This document shows positions 1 to 7,784 of a stretch of 64,000 nt of DNA, piece after piece. The stretch is from Neobacillus terrae. GTDB taxonomy: Bacteria > Bacillota > Bacilli > Bacillales > Cytobacillaceae. Numbering within the stretch: position 1 is the first letter of the stretch; every line of letters starts with the position of its first letter. The notes beneath the pieces were generated by a model. That model searched no databases. It was not told the origin of the DNA and saw only the letters and a program-made list of their open reading frames with translations. Both the position numbers and the translations under genes were made by a program. The DNA is taken from the NCBI RefSeq assembly GCF_011393025.1, contig NZ_JAAOEO010000012.1, forward strand, positions 1-64,000, written 5' to 3'.

Positions 1-400
1 TGAATCTATTAAAGACTTTGTACTCCTCTTTTTCTAGTTGTTTGTCCTCAAGAGGCCTTATTAAAGACATTTACCCACTCTTTTTCTAACAGTTTGTCCT
101 CAATAAGGCATATTAACGCCATTGCCTCCCAATTCTTTTTGATATTGAATTTATTGAAGACTTTGTACTCCTCTTTTTCTAGTTGTTTGTCCTCAAGAGG
201 CTTTATTAAAGACATTTACCCACTCATGTTCTAACAGTTTGTCCTCAATAATGATTTTTAATGGCATAGCGTTCCTTCTTTTCTATCAATTATAAAGGTT
301 AAAGACATCGTACACCTCTTTTTCTATTATTTTGTTCTCTTAAGAACATAGCTCTTGCTGTTGCTATTAGTTTGTCCTTAATGAAACAGCTAAATCTCTC
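1..400. repeat. Divergent tandem repeat array (about 52-bp unit)
   Basis: A block of about 106 bp starting at 2 recurs at 147 (offset 145 bp) with few differences. Each block holds two half-units 52 bp apart. The motif TTTGTCCTCA appears at 41, 93, 186 and 238, a worn copy (TTTGTTCTCT) at 331 and TTTGTCCTTA at 371; ATTAAAGAC precedes most of them by about 33 bp. No open frame covers it and it starts at the window edge, so the array may be longer. Function unknown. Confidence 0.75.
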
Positions 401-474
401 AAGATAATTAACCTGTTTGTGCAAGACTTCTATATGAAATCTTAACCTAGTTTCCTTCCCAAGCACATCGGCTT

Positions 475-499
475 GTTTTATCTTTTTTTTCTAGGGTAA
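475..499 (+). promoter_or_regulatory. Sigma-B-type promoter of the csbD-like gene
   Basis: GTTTTA (475-480), a 13-nt T-rich spacer and GGGTAA (494-499) match the general-stress sigma-B consensus (GTTTAA, 12-15 nt, GGGTAT). It lies 34 bp upstream of the start of a CsbD-family gene, a family named for sigma-B control in Bacillus subtilis. Confidence 0.75.
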
Positions 500-533
500 A
501 TAAGAAGCATCACTTTAAAAGGAGGAAACAACC

Positions 534-734
534 ATGAATGACGATCAAACAAAAGGTACTTTCGATAAACTTAAAGGTGATATGAAAGAGGGCTTAGGTA
601 AGCTATCAGGGAATGAATCAATGGAAGCTGAGGGTAAGGTAGACCAGGCTAAAGGTTCTATCCAGGGAAAATACGGTGATACTAAAGAAAAACTCGCAGA
701 TAAATTTAACGATGCTGTTGATAGAAACCGATAA
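534..734 (+). CDS. csbD: CsbD family stress protein
   Basis: A 66-residue, highly charged, Gly/Lys/Asp-rich protein with no membrane segment. The pattern FDKLKGDMKEGLGKLSGNE followed by EAEGKVDQAKGSIQGKYGD is the usual CsbD double motif and the length is normal for the family. The biochemical role of CsbD proteins is not known; they are abundant in general stress and are soluble. The ATG follows a strong AAAAGGAGGA site (518-527). A sigma-B-like promoter sits upstream and a terminator directly downstream, so it is a single-gene unit. The overlapping antisense frame is not a gene. Confidence 0.93.
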   Translation: MNDDQTKGTFDKLKGDMKEGLGKLSGNESMEAEGKVDQAKGSIQGKYGDTKEKLADKFNDAVDRNR

Positions 735-750
735 TTAAATACCAATGTCC

Positions 751-783
751 AAGGAGCAAATCACTCGATTTGCTCCTTTTTTT
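751..783 (+). terminator. Rho-independent terminator after csbD
   Basis: Perfect hairpin AAGGAGCAAATC / GATTTGCTCCTT with a 4-nt loop, followed by a T run. Confidence 0.9.
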
Positions 784-834
784 ATCTTTTTCCAAATTTT
801 TCCTAAGAAATGGGAAAAATGCCAAAAATAAATT

Positions 835-859
835 GTTTTTACCATTGACAAACGGGGAA
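835..859 (+). promoter_or_regulatory. Sigma-B-type promoter of the YsnF-like gene
   Basis: GTTTTT (835-840), 13 nt, GGGGAA (854-859). The match is weaker than the copy before csbD but spacing and elements fit, and the gene behind it is of a stress-protein family. Confidence 0.6.
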
Positions 860-917
860 AGTGATAGATGTAAGCAAGATTAACCAAAATTTATAAAACA
901 TATCGGAGGAATGACAA

Positions 918-1808
918 ATGAGTAAAAAAGTATTAGGCGTTTATAATTCTAGTGATGAAGTGATTTCAGCTATCGAAAAATACCGCAATCAGGGATATTC
1001 AGTAAGCGACATGTCAATCGTATCTAATTCCAATGATTTCCCTTCTTCTCTTCAATATAAAACGGGGGTTTCTACCGAGGATATCGATGATACAAACGGA
1101 ACTCGTGAGCACAAGGGATTCCTGGACAGCCTAGTTTCAGCGTTTGAAGGCAATACCAATACAGGCGAAGGAACATCTTACTACGATCACTTTGTTGGTT
1201 TTGGTATTGACGACGCTGCGGCACGTGAGTATGAGAACGATATTAATTCTGGTCGTATCATACTTCTAGGCGACACCAATGCTGGGAACTTTACAGACAC
1301 TACTTCTGAAACCGTTCCTGGTACAGCCGCAGGTGCTTTCACTGGAACAACTTCTCTTGACCGGACAGGCCTTGAGTCAGACACTCTCGATACGGACGAA
1401 GAGCGCTTCCTAAAGCTTCGTGAAGAGCAGCTGGATGTTTCTAAAGAACGCGTCCAAACTGGCGAGGTTGAGGTCCACAAAAATGTGGTAGAAGAGCAAA
1501 AGAGAGTCAATGTCCCAGTTGAACGTGAGGAAGTGTATGTCGAAAGACGTGCTGTTGATGGAAATGATCTAGATACTACTCCAGTGGGTGATGATGAAAC
1601 CATCCGCGTTCCAATTGTTGAAGAAAAAGTTGAAGTAACGAAAAAACCAGTCGTTACTGAGGAGCTTGTTATCGGTAAGAAGAAAGTTACTGATACCGAG
1701 CAGGTAGTTGAAAATGTTAAGCGTGAGGAAGCTAGGATAGAAGGTGACGGAACTGAGGTGGATGATACCACTCTTGATCGCAACCGTCTTGATAATGACC
1801 GCTTCTAA
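918..1808 (+). CDS. General stress protein: 17M-like domain plus DUF2382 (YsnF-like)
   Basis: A 296-residue soluble acidic protein. Residues about 4-105 (KKVLGVYNSSDEVISAIEKY..., ending near a GRIILLG strand) match the general stress protein 17M (YflT-type) domain. Residues about 160-285 are a DUF2382 (YsnF/AvaK) domain: EERFLKLREEQLDVSKERV, then repeated VPVEREEVYVERR and VPIVEEKVEVTKKPVVTEE strands. This domain order is common in bacilli; the molecular function is unknown. The ATG is preceded by CGGAGGA (904-910). Sigma-B control is inferred from the promoter at 835-859. Confidence 0.9.
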   Translation: MSKKVLGVYNSSDEVISAIEKYRNQGYSVSDMSIVSNSNDFPSSLQYKTGVSTEDIDDTNGTREHKGFLDSLVSAFEGNTNTGEGTSYYDHFVGFGIDDAAAREYENDINSGRIILLGDTNAGNFTDTTSETVPGTAAGAFTGTTSLDRTGLESDTLDTDEERFLKLREEQLDVSKERVQTGEVEVHKNVVEEQKRVNVPVEREEVYVERRAVDGNDLDTTPVGDDETIRVPIVEEKVEVTKKPVVTEELVIGKKKVTDTEQVVENVKREEARIEGDGTEVDDTTLDRNRLDNDRF

Positions 1809-1819
1809 CTTAAAAAATA

Positions 1820-1850
1820 AAAGGCTGCCACCCGGCAGCCTTTTCTCTAT
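1820..1850. terminator. Bidirectional terminator between ysnF-like gene and proS
   Basis: AAAAGGCTGCC / GGCAGCCTTTT hairpin, A run on one side and T-rich on the other, between two convergent genes. Confidence 0.85.
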
Positions 1851-1851
1851 T

Positions 1852-3282
1852 CTAATACGCTTTAGCCCAGTATACCATCTTCTCTGCCCCTTTTCCGCAG
1901 CAGAAACATGTCTCGGATACCTTTTCCTGTTCAAATGGCATGCAGCGTGAAGTGGCGCCTGTTTCCTCTTTGATTTTGTCCTCACATGCTCGGTCTCCGC
2001 ACCACATTGCTTTTACAAAGCCAGGCTTCTGTTCAAGACTGGCTTTTAATTCATCGATGTCCTTAGCTATGCTAGTATTTTCCTCGCGGTGTGCCTTTGC
2101 ACGATTATAAAGATTGGACTGAATTTCCACAAGCAGCAAGGTAATTCTCTCTCCCAGCTCAGCTAATGGAACGACTACCTTTTCCAAAGTATCCCTGCGG
2201 ACTAAAACTACTTGTTCTTTTTCGATATCCTTTGGCCCTACTTCAAGCCTTAAGGGAACGCCCTTCATTTCATATTCGTTAAACTTCCACCCAGGCATTT
2301 TATCGCTTGCGTCAATATTAACTCTTGCTATCTTTGCCAGATTCTTTTTCAAATCATAAGCAAAATCAAGAACGCCATCTTTATGCTGGGCAATAGGGAC
2401 AATCATGACCTGAATTGGAGCCGCTTTTGGAGGAATGACCAAGCCTCTGTCATCACCATGAACCATGATCATTGCACCGATTACGCGGGTTGTGAATCCC
2501 CATGAGGTTTGCTGAACATGCTGCAGCTTGCCTTCCTTATCTGAAAATTGTATTCCAAAGGCCTTGGCAAAGCCGTCACCAAGATGGTGCGATGTGCCAG
2601 TCTGCAGTGCTTTGCCATCATGCATAAGGCTCTCAATGGTATAAGTAAACTTGGCGCCTGCAAACTTTTCCTTTTCCGTTTTTTGACCCTTAACCACTGG
2701 AATCGCCAGTATATTTTCACAAACATCCGCATATACGTTCAGCATTTTAACGGTTTCTTCAAGAGCTTCCTCGTCAGTAGCATGGCATGTATGGCCTTCC
2801 TGCCATAAAAACTCAAGTGTTCTTAAGAATGGCCTTGTGGTTTTTTCCCATCTCACTACATTCGCCCATTGGTTGTACAACTTTGGAAGATCTCTGTATG
2901 AATGGATGATGTTTTTATAATGCTCACAAAATAGCACTTCCGATGTTGGACGGACAACCAGCCGCTCAGCAAGTTCCTCTGATCCTCCATGTGTAACCCA
3001 TGCTACTTCAGGAGCGAATCCCTCAACATGATCCTTCTCTTTTTGCAAAAGGCTCTCAGGTATAAATAAAGGCATGTAGACATTTTCATGTCCTGTTTCC
3101 TTAATCCGTGCATCTAGTTCGTTCTTGATGTTATCCCAAAGCGCATAACCATAAGGACGGATAATCATAGAACCACGAACGCTCGAATAATCGATTAAAT
3201 CAGCTTTTGTCACAACATCGGTGTACCATTGGGCGAAGTCCTCTTCCATCCCCGTAATATTTTTTACAAACTCCTTAGCCAA
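1852..3282 (-). CDS. proS: Prolyl-tRNA synthetase, short (type 3) form
   Basis: A class II aminoacyl-tRNA synthetase that charges tRNA-Pro in the cytoplasm. It is the archaeal/eukaryal-like form of under 480 residues without the inserted editing domain of the usual bacterial ProS. Visible: N-terminal [18 protein letters not shown]; motif 2 region [14 protein letters not shown] near residue 160; motif 3 [10 protein letters not shown]; a C-terminal Cys-rich zinc region (CGDRAC ... [13 protein letters not shown]) and terminal Tyr. The frame opens at a GTG (3291), but GGAG at 3291-3294 is 8 nt before a TTG at 3282, and family members begin MAKEF, so TTG is preferred (476 aa). Regulated by the T-box upstream. 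Confidence 0.95.
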   Translation of the reverse strand: MAKEFVKNITGMEEDFAQWYTDVVTKADLIDYSSVRGSMIIRPYGYALWDNIKNELDARIKETGHENVYMPLFIPESLLQKEKDHVEGFAPEVAWVTHGGSEELAERLVVRPTSEVLFCEHYKNIIHSYRDLPKLYNQWANVVRWEKTTRPFLRTLEFLWQEGHTCHATDEEALEETVKMLNVYADVCENILAIPVVKGQKTEKEKFAGAKFTYTIESLMHDGKALQTGTSHHLGDGFAKAFGIQFSDKEGKLQHVQQTSWGFTTRVIGAMIMVHGDDRGLVIPPKAAPIQVMIVPIAQHKDGVLDFAYDLKKNLAKIARVNIDASDKMPGWKFNEYEMKGVPLRLEVGPKDIEKEQVVLVRRDTLEKVVVPLAELGERITLLLVEIQSNLYNRAKAHREENTSIAKDIDELKASLEQKPGFVKAMWCGDRACEDKIKEETGATSRCMPFEQEKVSETCFCCGKGAEKMVYWAKAY

Positions 3283-3298
3283 GTGACTCACTCCGTTT

Positions 3299-3545
3299 CT
3301 TTTAAAAAAAAAATAAAAAAGCCCCGCTCTACAATAGGGACCAAAAATGGCGGTACCACCCTAATTTGCAAAGCAAAGCTTAACACTCTCGAATACGATA
3401 ACGGATTTTAACCCGCACAGACCTTCACTTTCGTCCGGTCCGGAACTCAGGGGCAGGTTCAAAAGTCTGTCAGTAGAAGCCTTGCACCGTTCAGCTTCCT
3501 CTCTGGAAATAACACGCATCATTTTACTAATCCCCATCAGCGTTT
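3299..3545 (-). ncRNA. T-box leader (tRNA-Pro sensing) of proS
   Basis: On the minus strand the T-box sequence AGGGTGGTACCGCC is at 3362-3349, followed by a GTCCC...GGGGC terminator hairpin and a T run (3340-3301). Upstream is a long structured stem I region that includes an AGAGAG motif, a GGTG loop and a segment GAACCTGCC that could carry a Pro specifier (CCT). Uncharged tRNA-Pro would pair with the T-box and allow read-through into proS. Specifier assignment is tentative. Confidence 0.92.
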
Positions 3546-3566
3546 CAATATGATTATTTTTCCAAA

Positions 3567-3595
3567 ATTATATGTTAATGCAAAATGTTTGTCAA
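3567..3595 (-). promoter_or_regulatory. Sigma-A promoter of the T-box/proS unit
   Basis: Perfect TTGACA (3595-3590) and TATAAT (3572-3567) on the minus strand with a 17-nt spacer, just upstream of the leader. Confidence 0.9.
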
Positions 3596-3610
3596 ATTGT
3601 CTTAAAAAAA

Positions 3611-3817
3611 TTATCTTTTCCTCCTGTTTATATAGTCTTCGTGATAGCTTTTATGCGTATAACTGTTATTTTTAGCAGCATAGACTGTTCCTATCGTGAC
3701 AAGCACGCTGCTAAGGAGGAATCCAAGAGCATAGCCAGCTTTATGAAAACCAAGTATAAAGGAAAGTATGGTTGCAGCAATTAATACTAACAAAAACCAA
3801 AACCAAAAGTTTCTCAA
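3611..3817 (-). CDS. Small two-span membrane protein, unknown
   Basis: A 68-residue protein: two hydrophobic stretches (about residues 3-23 and 28-47) followed by a basic, hydrophilic tail (HKSYHEDYINRRKR). I do not recognise a family. Start is TTG (3817), 10 nt after an AAGGGGGG ribosome site (3828-3835). That site overlaps the stop codon of the decayed gene copy upstream, suggesting a former operon with the genes at 3833-4746. Confidence 0.65.
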   Translation of the reverse strand: MRNFWFWFLLVLIAATILSFILGFHKAGYALGFLLSSVLVTIGTVYAAKNNSYTHKSYHEDYINRRKR

Positions 3818-3832
3818 AGACTATGTCCCCCC

Positions 3833-4002
3833 TTATTCTAACGACTGTAGAAATGTTTTAAGCTCATTTAAATCATATGTAGAGTACACAACTGATTTTT
3901 GATCAAAAACAAAGAAGACGGGTGTTTTACTAAATGAGAGATCAGGCTGGCTTTTTTTCATATTTTCCAGGTCACCGCCCATTCTATTATTTTTTTTCGC
4001 AT
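3833..4002 (-). pseudogene. Internally deleted tandem duplicate of the gene at 4003-4746
   Basis: Directly after the TAA of the upstream gene an ATG (4002-4000) opens MRKKIIEWAV, which matches KRRIIEW at the start of the full-length neighbour. After eight or so codons the reading frame with similarity changes: the next 49 codons (MGGDLENMKKSQPDL ... PVFFVFDQKSVVYSTYDLNEL ... SLE, stop at 3835-3833) match the C-terminus of the neighbour (WGGTLEDLKKQQPDL ... PAYFVFDQKKIIFETNNLNQL). About 190 codons are missing between and the junction is out of frame, at a shared TGGG. It is the remnant of a duplicated gene. Confidence 0.8.
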
Positions 4003-4746
4003 TTATTTCAGCGGTTTCAATTTTTTCTTTAAAAATTCTATAAGTTGGTTTAAGTTATTAGTTTCAAATATGATTTTTTTCTGGTCAAAAACAAAATAGG
4101 CCGGCACTTCAGTAATTGGAAGATCTGGCTGCTGTTTCTTTAAATCTTCCAGTGTACCTCCCCAACTGCTCATTTTATCCAGTTTCATAGCTAAGTTATG
4201 GGGGAGTTTAGTAATCGTACTATCAGGAGAATTACCGGGCAGTAGTTCTAGAACCGTGTACTTCCGTTTTCCCCACGGTAAAAATTGCTGATAAGAAACT
4301 TTTTGGCCAATATTAATCCGTGTAATATAAGTTGCATTTTCTTTTCCCCACTCCGCTTTTATGACAAAAACGAAACTCCATGGGAAATTAGGCACATCAA
4401 TAGAGAGTCCCTTTTTTGAATTAACCTTCTCATTCGTTTGGGTATTCCAAACTTCAATTCTCACTTTATCTGGCTTTTTTGGGAACTTTACGTGCAGTTG
4501 CTGGAATGGATTTACCTTTGGTGTAGGTACTGGTATATCATACACAGCCTGGGAAAGTTCTTTACTTTTTTTAACCGTACCGTGCCAGGAATAGCTGGCG
4601 AAGGCATATTTAAGGTTAGTGTCACCTACACTAATGAAAGGTTTTGGGGGTTTTTCGTGTTTATAGGAATTCCATTGGTCAAAGGCGATTAGGACGACTA
4701 GAGCCACTGAAAGTCCAATAACCCATTCGATGATTCTTCTTTTAAT
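4003..4746 (-). CDS. Membrane-anchored protein of unknown function, probable ATT start
   Basis: About 248 residues. The open frame from a GTG at 4707 lacks the start of its signal-anchor. Extending upstream gives KRRIIEWVIGLSVALVVLIAF, a typical positively charged, hydrophobic anchor, starting at ATT (4746-4744) with AGGGGGG (4760-4754) 7 nt before it and an in-frame TGA just upstream; no ATG, GTG or TTG lies between. The decayed copy at 3833-4002 has ATG at the equivalent place. The rest would be extracytoplasmic; the C-terminal segment VPAYFVFDQKKIIFETNNLNQLI resembles the end of thioredoxin-like proteins and recurs in the pseudogene at 46760-47178. No CxxC is present. Function unknown. Confidence 0.7.
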   Translation of the reverse strand: MKRRIIEWVIGLSVALVVLIAFDQWNSYKHEKPPKPFISVGDTNLKYAFASYSWHGTVKKSKELSQAVYDIPVPTPKVNPFQQLHVKFPKKPDKVRIEVWNTQTNEKVNSKKGLSIDVPNFPWSFVFVIKAEWGKENATYITRINIGQKVSYQQFLPWGKRKYTVLELLPGNSPDSTITKLPHNLAMKLDKMSSWGGTLEDLKKQQPDLPITEVPAYFVFDQKKIIFETNNLNQLIEFLKKKLKPLK

Positions 4747-4805
4747 ATCTCATCCCCCCTAAAGGAGATTGTACCATTTATTTACATAAAACTATTAATT
4801 TTCCA

Positions 4806-4837
4806 CAAAAAAAACAGTCCCAAAATGGAACTGGTTT
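4806..4837 (-). terminator. Terminator of the MFS gene
   Basis: Minus strand CAGTTCC-ATTTTG-GGACTG followed by eight T, just after the stop of the gene at 4842-6053. Confidence 0.85.
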
Positions 4838-4841
4838 TACC

Positions 4842-6053
4842 TTAAGACCTTGCGGCAGCAGTGCCTTTATTTTTAGAAAGGAGATATAAATAGTACAAGA
4901 TAGAAAATCCGACGGAGCAGGCGGCGGTAATGTATATACTTCTATATCCAAGCATATGGCCGATTTGCCCAAAGACCATGGCGCCGACTCCGATTCCGAG
5001 GTCAAAAAACGAAAAGAATGTGGCTGTAGCCATTCCCCTTCTGTTAGGAGCTGAATTTTCTATCGACCATGCTTGTAAGGCTGGCTGGACAGAACCAAAT
5101 CCTAAACCATATAAAACGCCTGCTGCGAAGAGGACCGGGTTGTTTTGAAGCCACGCGAGCAAAAGCATTGCGCATAAAATCAACAATGCACCAGGGATAA
5201 AAACGGCTTTATGTCCCCTTCTGTCATAGAGCTTCCCAGCGAAGGTCCGTGTCACCATTAGTGCGGCAGCATAAAAAAGGAAATACCATTGAATCCCGCT
5301 AATATGTTTTTGAGCTGTATAGAGTGGCAGAAATGAAGCAATTCCTCCAAAGGTTACTGTCATAAAAAATAATAAGAATGAAGGCTGAAGGGCGCCCTTT
5401 TCGTAAAGATCGAGTTTAACTGCCGCCCTTGTTTTGTTTGGTATAGCCTCAATTTTTTTAAATTTAATACGTGATGATAGCAATAAAGCCATTAATCCTA
5501 AACCCGCGCTTATTAAAAATAATTGCATAAAACTTAAAACGCCTGAAAGAATTAATCCAAGTGAAGGCCCAAATGCAAGTGCCAGATTACCTGAGAGGCC
5601 GTAATACCCCATGCCCTCTCCTCTTCTGCTTGCTGGAATCAAATCAGTTGCAATGGTACCCGAAGCGGTTGTCGAGAATCCCCAGCCCAAACCCTGCAGT
5701 ACCCTTAAAGCAAACAAAAAAAAGATCGATGCCGCAAAACCAAAGGAACCAACAGTTAAAACAAAAATGGTCAATCCAGTTAAATATACGAAAGCTCTTC
5801 CCTTTGTCTCAAGTGCATGGCCGACGTATGGACGGATTAGCAAAGCAGAAAAAGTAAATATTCCTACTACAAATCCAATCAGCTGGTCATTCCCCCCGAG
5901 ACTTTCAACAAAAAGCGGAATGGTTGGAAGAGTCATTTGAAATCCGAGGAAAATGAAAAAGTTGGCCAGGCATATTAGAATAAAGTCTCGGGTCCAGATT
6001 TTCTCCTTCACTTCACCAGAATGGGGGCTTTCTTTTAATAATGGCTGATTCAT
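4842..6053 (-). CDS. MFS transporter (YwoG/YfkF-like drug or metabolite efflux)
   Basis: A 403-residue integral membrane protein with about 12 hydrophobic spans. A soluble N-terminus of about 20 residues is followed by span 1 (ILICLANFFIFLGFQMTLPTIPLF), and the loop 2-3 signature is degenerate (GHALETKGRAFVYLTG); an RxxQGxGWG motif is visible in span 4 (RVLQGLGWGFSTTASGTIATDLIP). These are features of 12-TMS drug:proton antiporters. The substrate cannot be told. It stands alone with its own terminator. Confidence 0.88.
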   Translation of the reverse strand: MNQPLLKESPHSGEVKEKIWTRDFILICLANFFIFLGFQMTLPTIPLFVESLGGNDQLIGFVVGIFTFSALLIRPYVGHALETKGRAFVYLTGLTIFVLTVGSFGFAASIFFLFALRVLQGLGWGFSTTASGTIATDLIPASRRGEGMGYYGLSGNLALAFGPSLGLILSGVLSFMQLFLISAGLGLMALLLSSRIKFKKIEAIPNKTRAAVKLDLYEKGALQPSFLLFFMTVTFGGIASFLPLYTAQKHISGIQWYFLFYAAALMVTRTFAGKLYDRRGHKAVFIPGALLILCAMLLLAWLQNNPVLFAAGVLYGLGFGSVQPALQAWSIENSAPNRRGMATATFFSFFDLGIGVGAMVFGQIGHMLGYRSIYITAACSVGFSILYYLYLLSKNKGTAAARS

Positions 6054-6172
6054 CCGTTTCGCCCTCTTTTCATTTATAATCGTATATTTTACAGGAACTT
6101 AGTTATCGTTTCTATAGAAATGTTTCGGATTCCGCAATTTACTATCAACAAATTTATTTACGATTTTTAAGT

Positions 6173-6784
6173 TTATATATTCGATATTTCTTTAAAGAAT
6201 TTAACTATTTTATCTTTCATTGCAAGATTTGTCGGAACTCCATTTTTAGAAGGCCGGACTCCGTTTTGAAGATCATTAATGGTTAAGCCGAAACTCATTT
6301 GCAGATGAGGATAGTCCTTGAACTTTGCCCAATCGCCGCCCCATTCAAATCCTAGATTTTTGGCTATTTCCACAACTTCCTTCCAGTCACTTTTGCTATT
6401 TCCGTTTCCGTCATAATCCATATCCCAGATTAATTGTTCTCCTCCAGGTGCGGCAAGAGCGAAATCAATAGCAAGCCCGTAATTATGATAGGATTCTCCG
6501 CCCCTGGCATTAGTAACCACATTTCCATCAGATGAACGCCCTTGGGCATAAAGAGCATTCTGATCTTTGGCGCTTCGGAAATCATCTGTAATTACAACCC
6601 GAATCCCTTTTCGGGCTGCTTCATTTACAAGCTGTTTTGACTTGGCTTCTACTAAATCATTCAGCTTGGTTGGCATTGGTACTTTTTTGGTGGGCTGAGT
6701 TTCGAGGGAATTGAAAATAAACAAAATCGGAACAATAAGGAAGAGCAAGGTGACGAGCCATTTTCCTTTTTTGTTTAATTTCAT
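6173..6784 (-). CDS. cwlK: Peptidoglycan L-Ala-D-Glu endopeptidase, CwlK/VanY-like (M15)
   Basis: About 203 residues: an N-terminal signal-anchor (WLVTLLFLIVPILFIFNSL) then an M15 zinc peptidase domain. Zinc ligands and active site are visible as SYHNYGLAIDFAL (HxxxxxxD) and PHLQMSFG (H), with upstream DDFRSAKDQNALYAQGR. Family members cleave stem peptides of the cell wall. The first in-frame ATG (6793) sits on the ribosome site; AAAGGG spaces better to the second ATG at 6784. Monocistronic; the neighbour upstream ends in a terminator. Confidence 0.9.
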   Translation of the reverse strand: MKLNKKGKWLVTLLFLIVPILFIFNSLETQPTKKVPMPTKLNDLVEAKSKQLVNEAARKGIRVVITDDFRSAKDQNALYAQGRSSDGNVVTNARGGESYHNYGLAIDFALAAPGGEQLIWDMDYDGNGNSKSDWKEVVEIAKNLGFEWGGDWAKFKDYPHLQMSFGLTINDLQNGVRPSKNGVPTNLAMKDKIVKFFKEISNI

Positions 6785-6833
6785 TCTTATCATCCCTTTC
6801 TTCCTTATATTAAATATCGGTTATATTTCACCA

Positions 6834-6862
6834 AGAAAAAGGACCCTGAAACCAGGATCCGC
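6834..6862 (-). terminator. Terminator of the GDSL esterase gene
   Basis: Minus strand GGATCCTG-GTTT-CAGGGTCC followed by TTTTT. Confidence 0.85.
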
Positions 6863-6906
6863 AACTGTTATTCTATTAAAATACCATTTTTCCGCAAAAA
6901 AGACTA

Positions 6907-7620
6907 TTAAAAGTCATAGCTCTTCATGATTTTACCTGCAATAAGTCGATATCCGTCGTCATCTAAATGAAGAGAATCACTGAAGTATTGTTTCTTATTC
7001 TTTCCCTTAAATAATTCATTGGTCGGGATATATTTTACATTCTCATGAGAAATAGCCAGCTTTTGAATTGATTGATTCCAATCATCAATATATTTCTCGA
7101 TATGATGTCCTTCTGGATATGGATTGTAAAGTCCTAGTAAAATGACAGGTGCATTTTTATTCGCTGTTTGAAGAATCTTTAAAATAGCATTCATATTGTC
7201 CAGATAATCTTTCTTGGCCGCCTTAATTTTTTCAGGATGAAGCTTGGACAAGTCCCCCCCATTACTATGGATAAGGTCATTGGTTCCAATGAAAACAATA
7301 AAATAATCAGTCTCGTTTAAATGGTCTGCTGTTTTTATGTTCGCCAATTCCTTGAGAACTCCTGATGACTCCCGGTTCACTACACCATAATTTAGAATCT
7401 GGTAGTCAGTACCTTGATGTTTCTTATTTAATTCCCTTTGAAGCTGGCCAACATACCCCTGTTCCTTTCTATCGCCTTTTCCGTATGTTAAAGAATCTCC
7501 AAATGCCATTATTGTTTTTTGATTTCCTTTGGCTTCGGTATGATCAAAAAAAGTAACGTACGAATATACTCCGACAGTGATGGCCACCAGCAGAGCCAAG
7601 ATAGTAAATATTTTTTTCAT
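6907..7620 (-). CDS. Exported SGNH/GDSL-family esterase
   Basis: A 237-residue protein with an N-terminal signal sequence (KKIFTILALLVAITVGVYSYV). SGNH blocks: GDSLTYGKG (nucleophile Ser), GTND (block III) and DSLHLDDDGY (Asp/His, block V). Likely a secreted or membrane-anchored hydrolase of ester bonds, substrate unknown. The open frame extends 48 codons further upstream, but the signal peptide and GGGAGAGG (7635-7628) fix the start at ATG 7620. Divergent from the amino acid permease gene. A second GDSL protein of the same build is at 17200-18000. Confidence 0.88.
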   Translation of the reverse strand: MKKIFTILALLVAITVGVYSYVTFFDHTEAKGNQKTIMAFGDSLTYGKGDRKEQGYVGQLQRELNKKHQGTDYQILNYGVVNRESSGVLKELANIKTADHLNETDYFIVFIGTNDLIHSNGGDLSKLHPEKIKAAKKDYLDNMNAILKILQTANKNAPVILLGLYNPYPEGHHIEKYIDDWNQSIQKLAISHENVKYIPTNELFKGKNKKQYFSDSLHLDDDGYRLIAGKIMKSYDF

Positions 7621-7738
7621 ACTAATTCCTCTCCCGTTGTTTACAATTGTGTGAAATAATAATTTATACCCACTTTTATAAGAAACTACCCAATAAAAAG
7701 AAGTTTTAAAATTCTTACAAAGGGCATTCAAAGTTATT

Positions 7739-7748
7739 GTGGTATAAT
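7739..7748 (+). promoter_or_regulatory. Extended -10 promoter of the amino acid permease gene
   Basis: TGTGGTATAAT: TG one base before a perfect TATAAT (7743-7748), 37 bp before the start at 7785. No good -35 is seen. Confidence 0.55.
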
Positions 7749-7784
7749 CTTCAACAAAATACATATGTGCGCAGGTGATGGACG

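Noticed and set aside
1187..1783. Antisense 198-residue ORF opposite the YsnF-like gene
   Set aside because: Ser/Thr/Val-rich shadow frame of a Glu/Val-rich gene, with no ribosome site.
2481..2732. Minus-strand 83-residue ORF in proS
   Set aside because: Same strand but other frame inside a conserved synthetase gene; no ribosome site.
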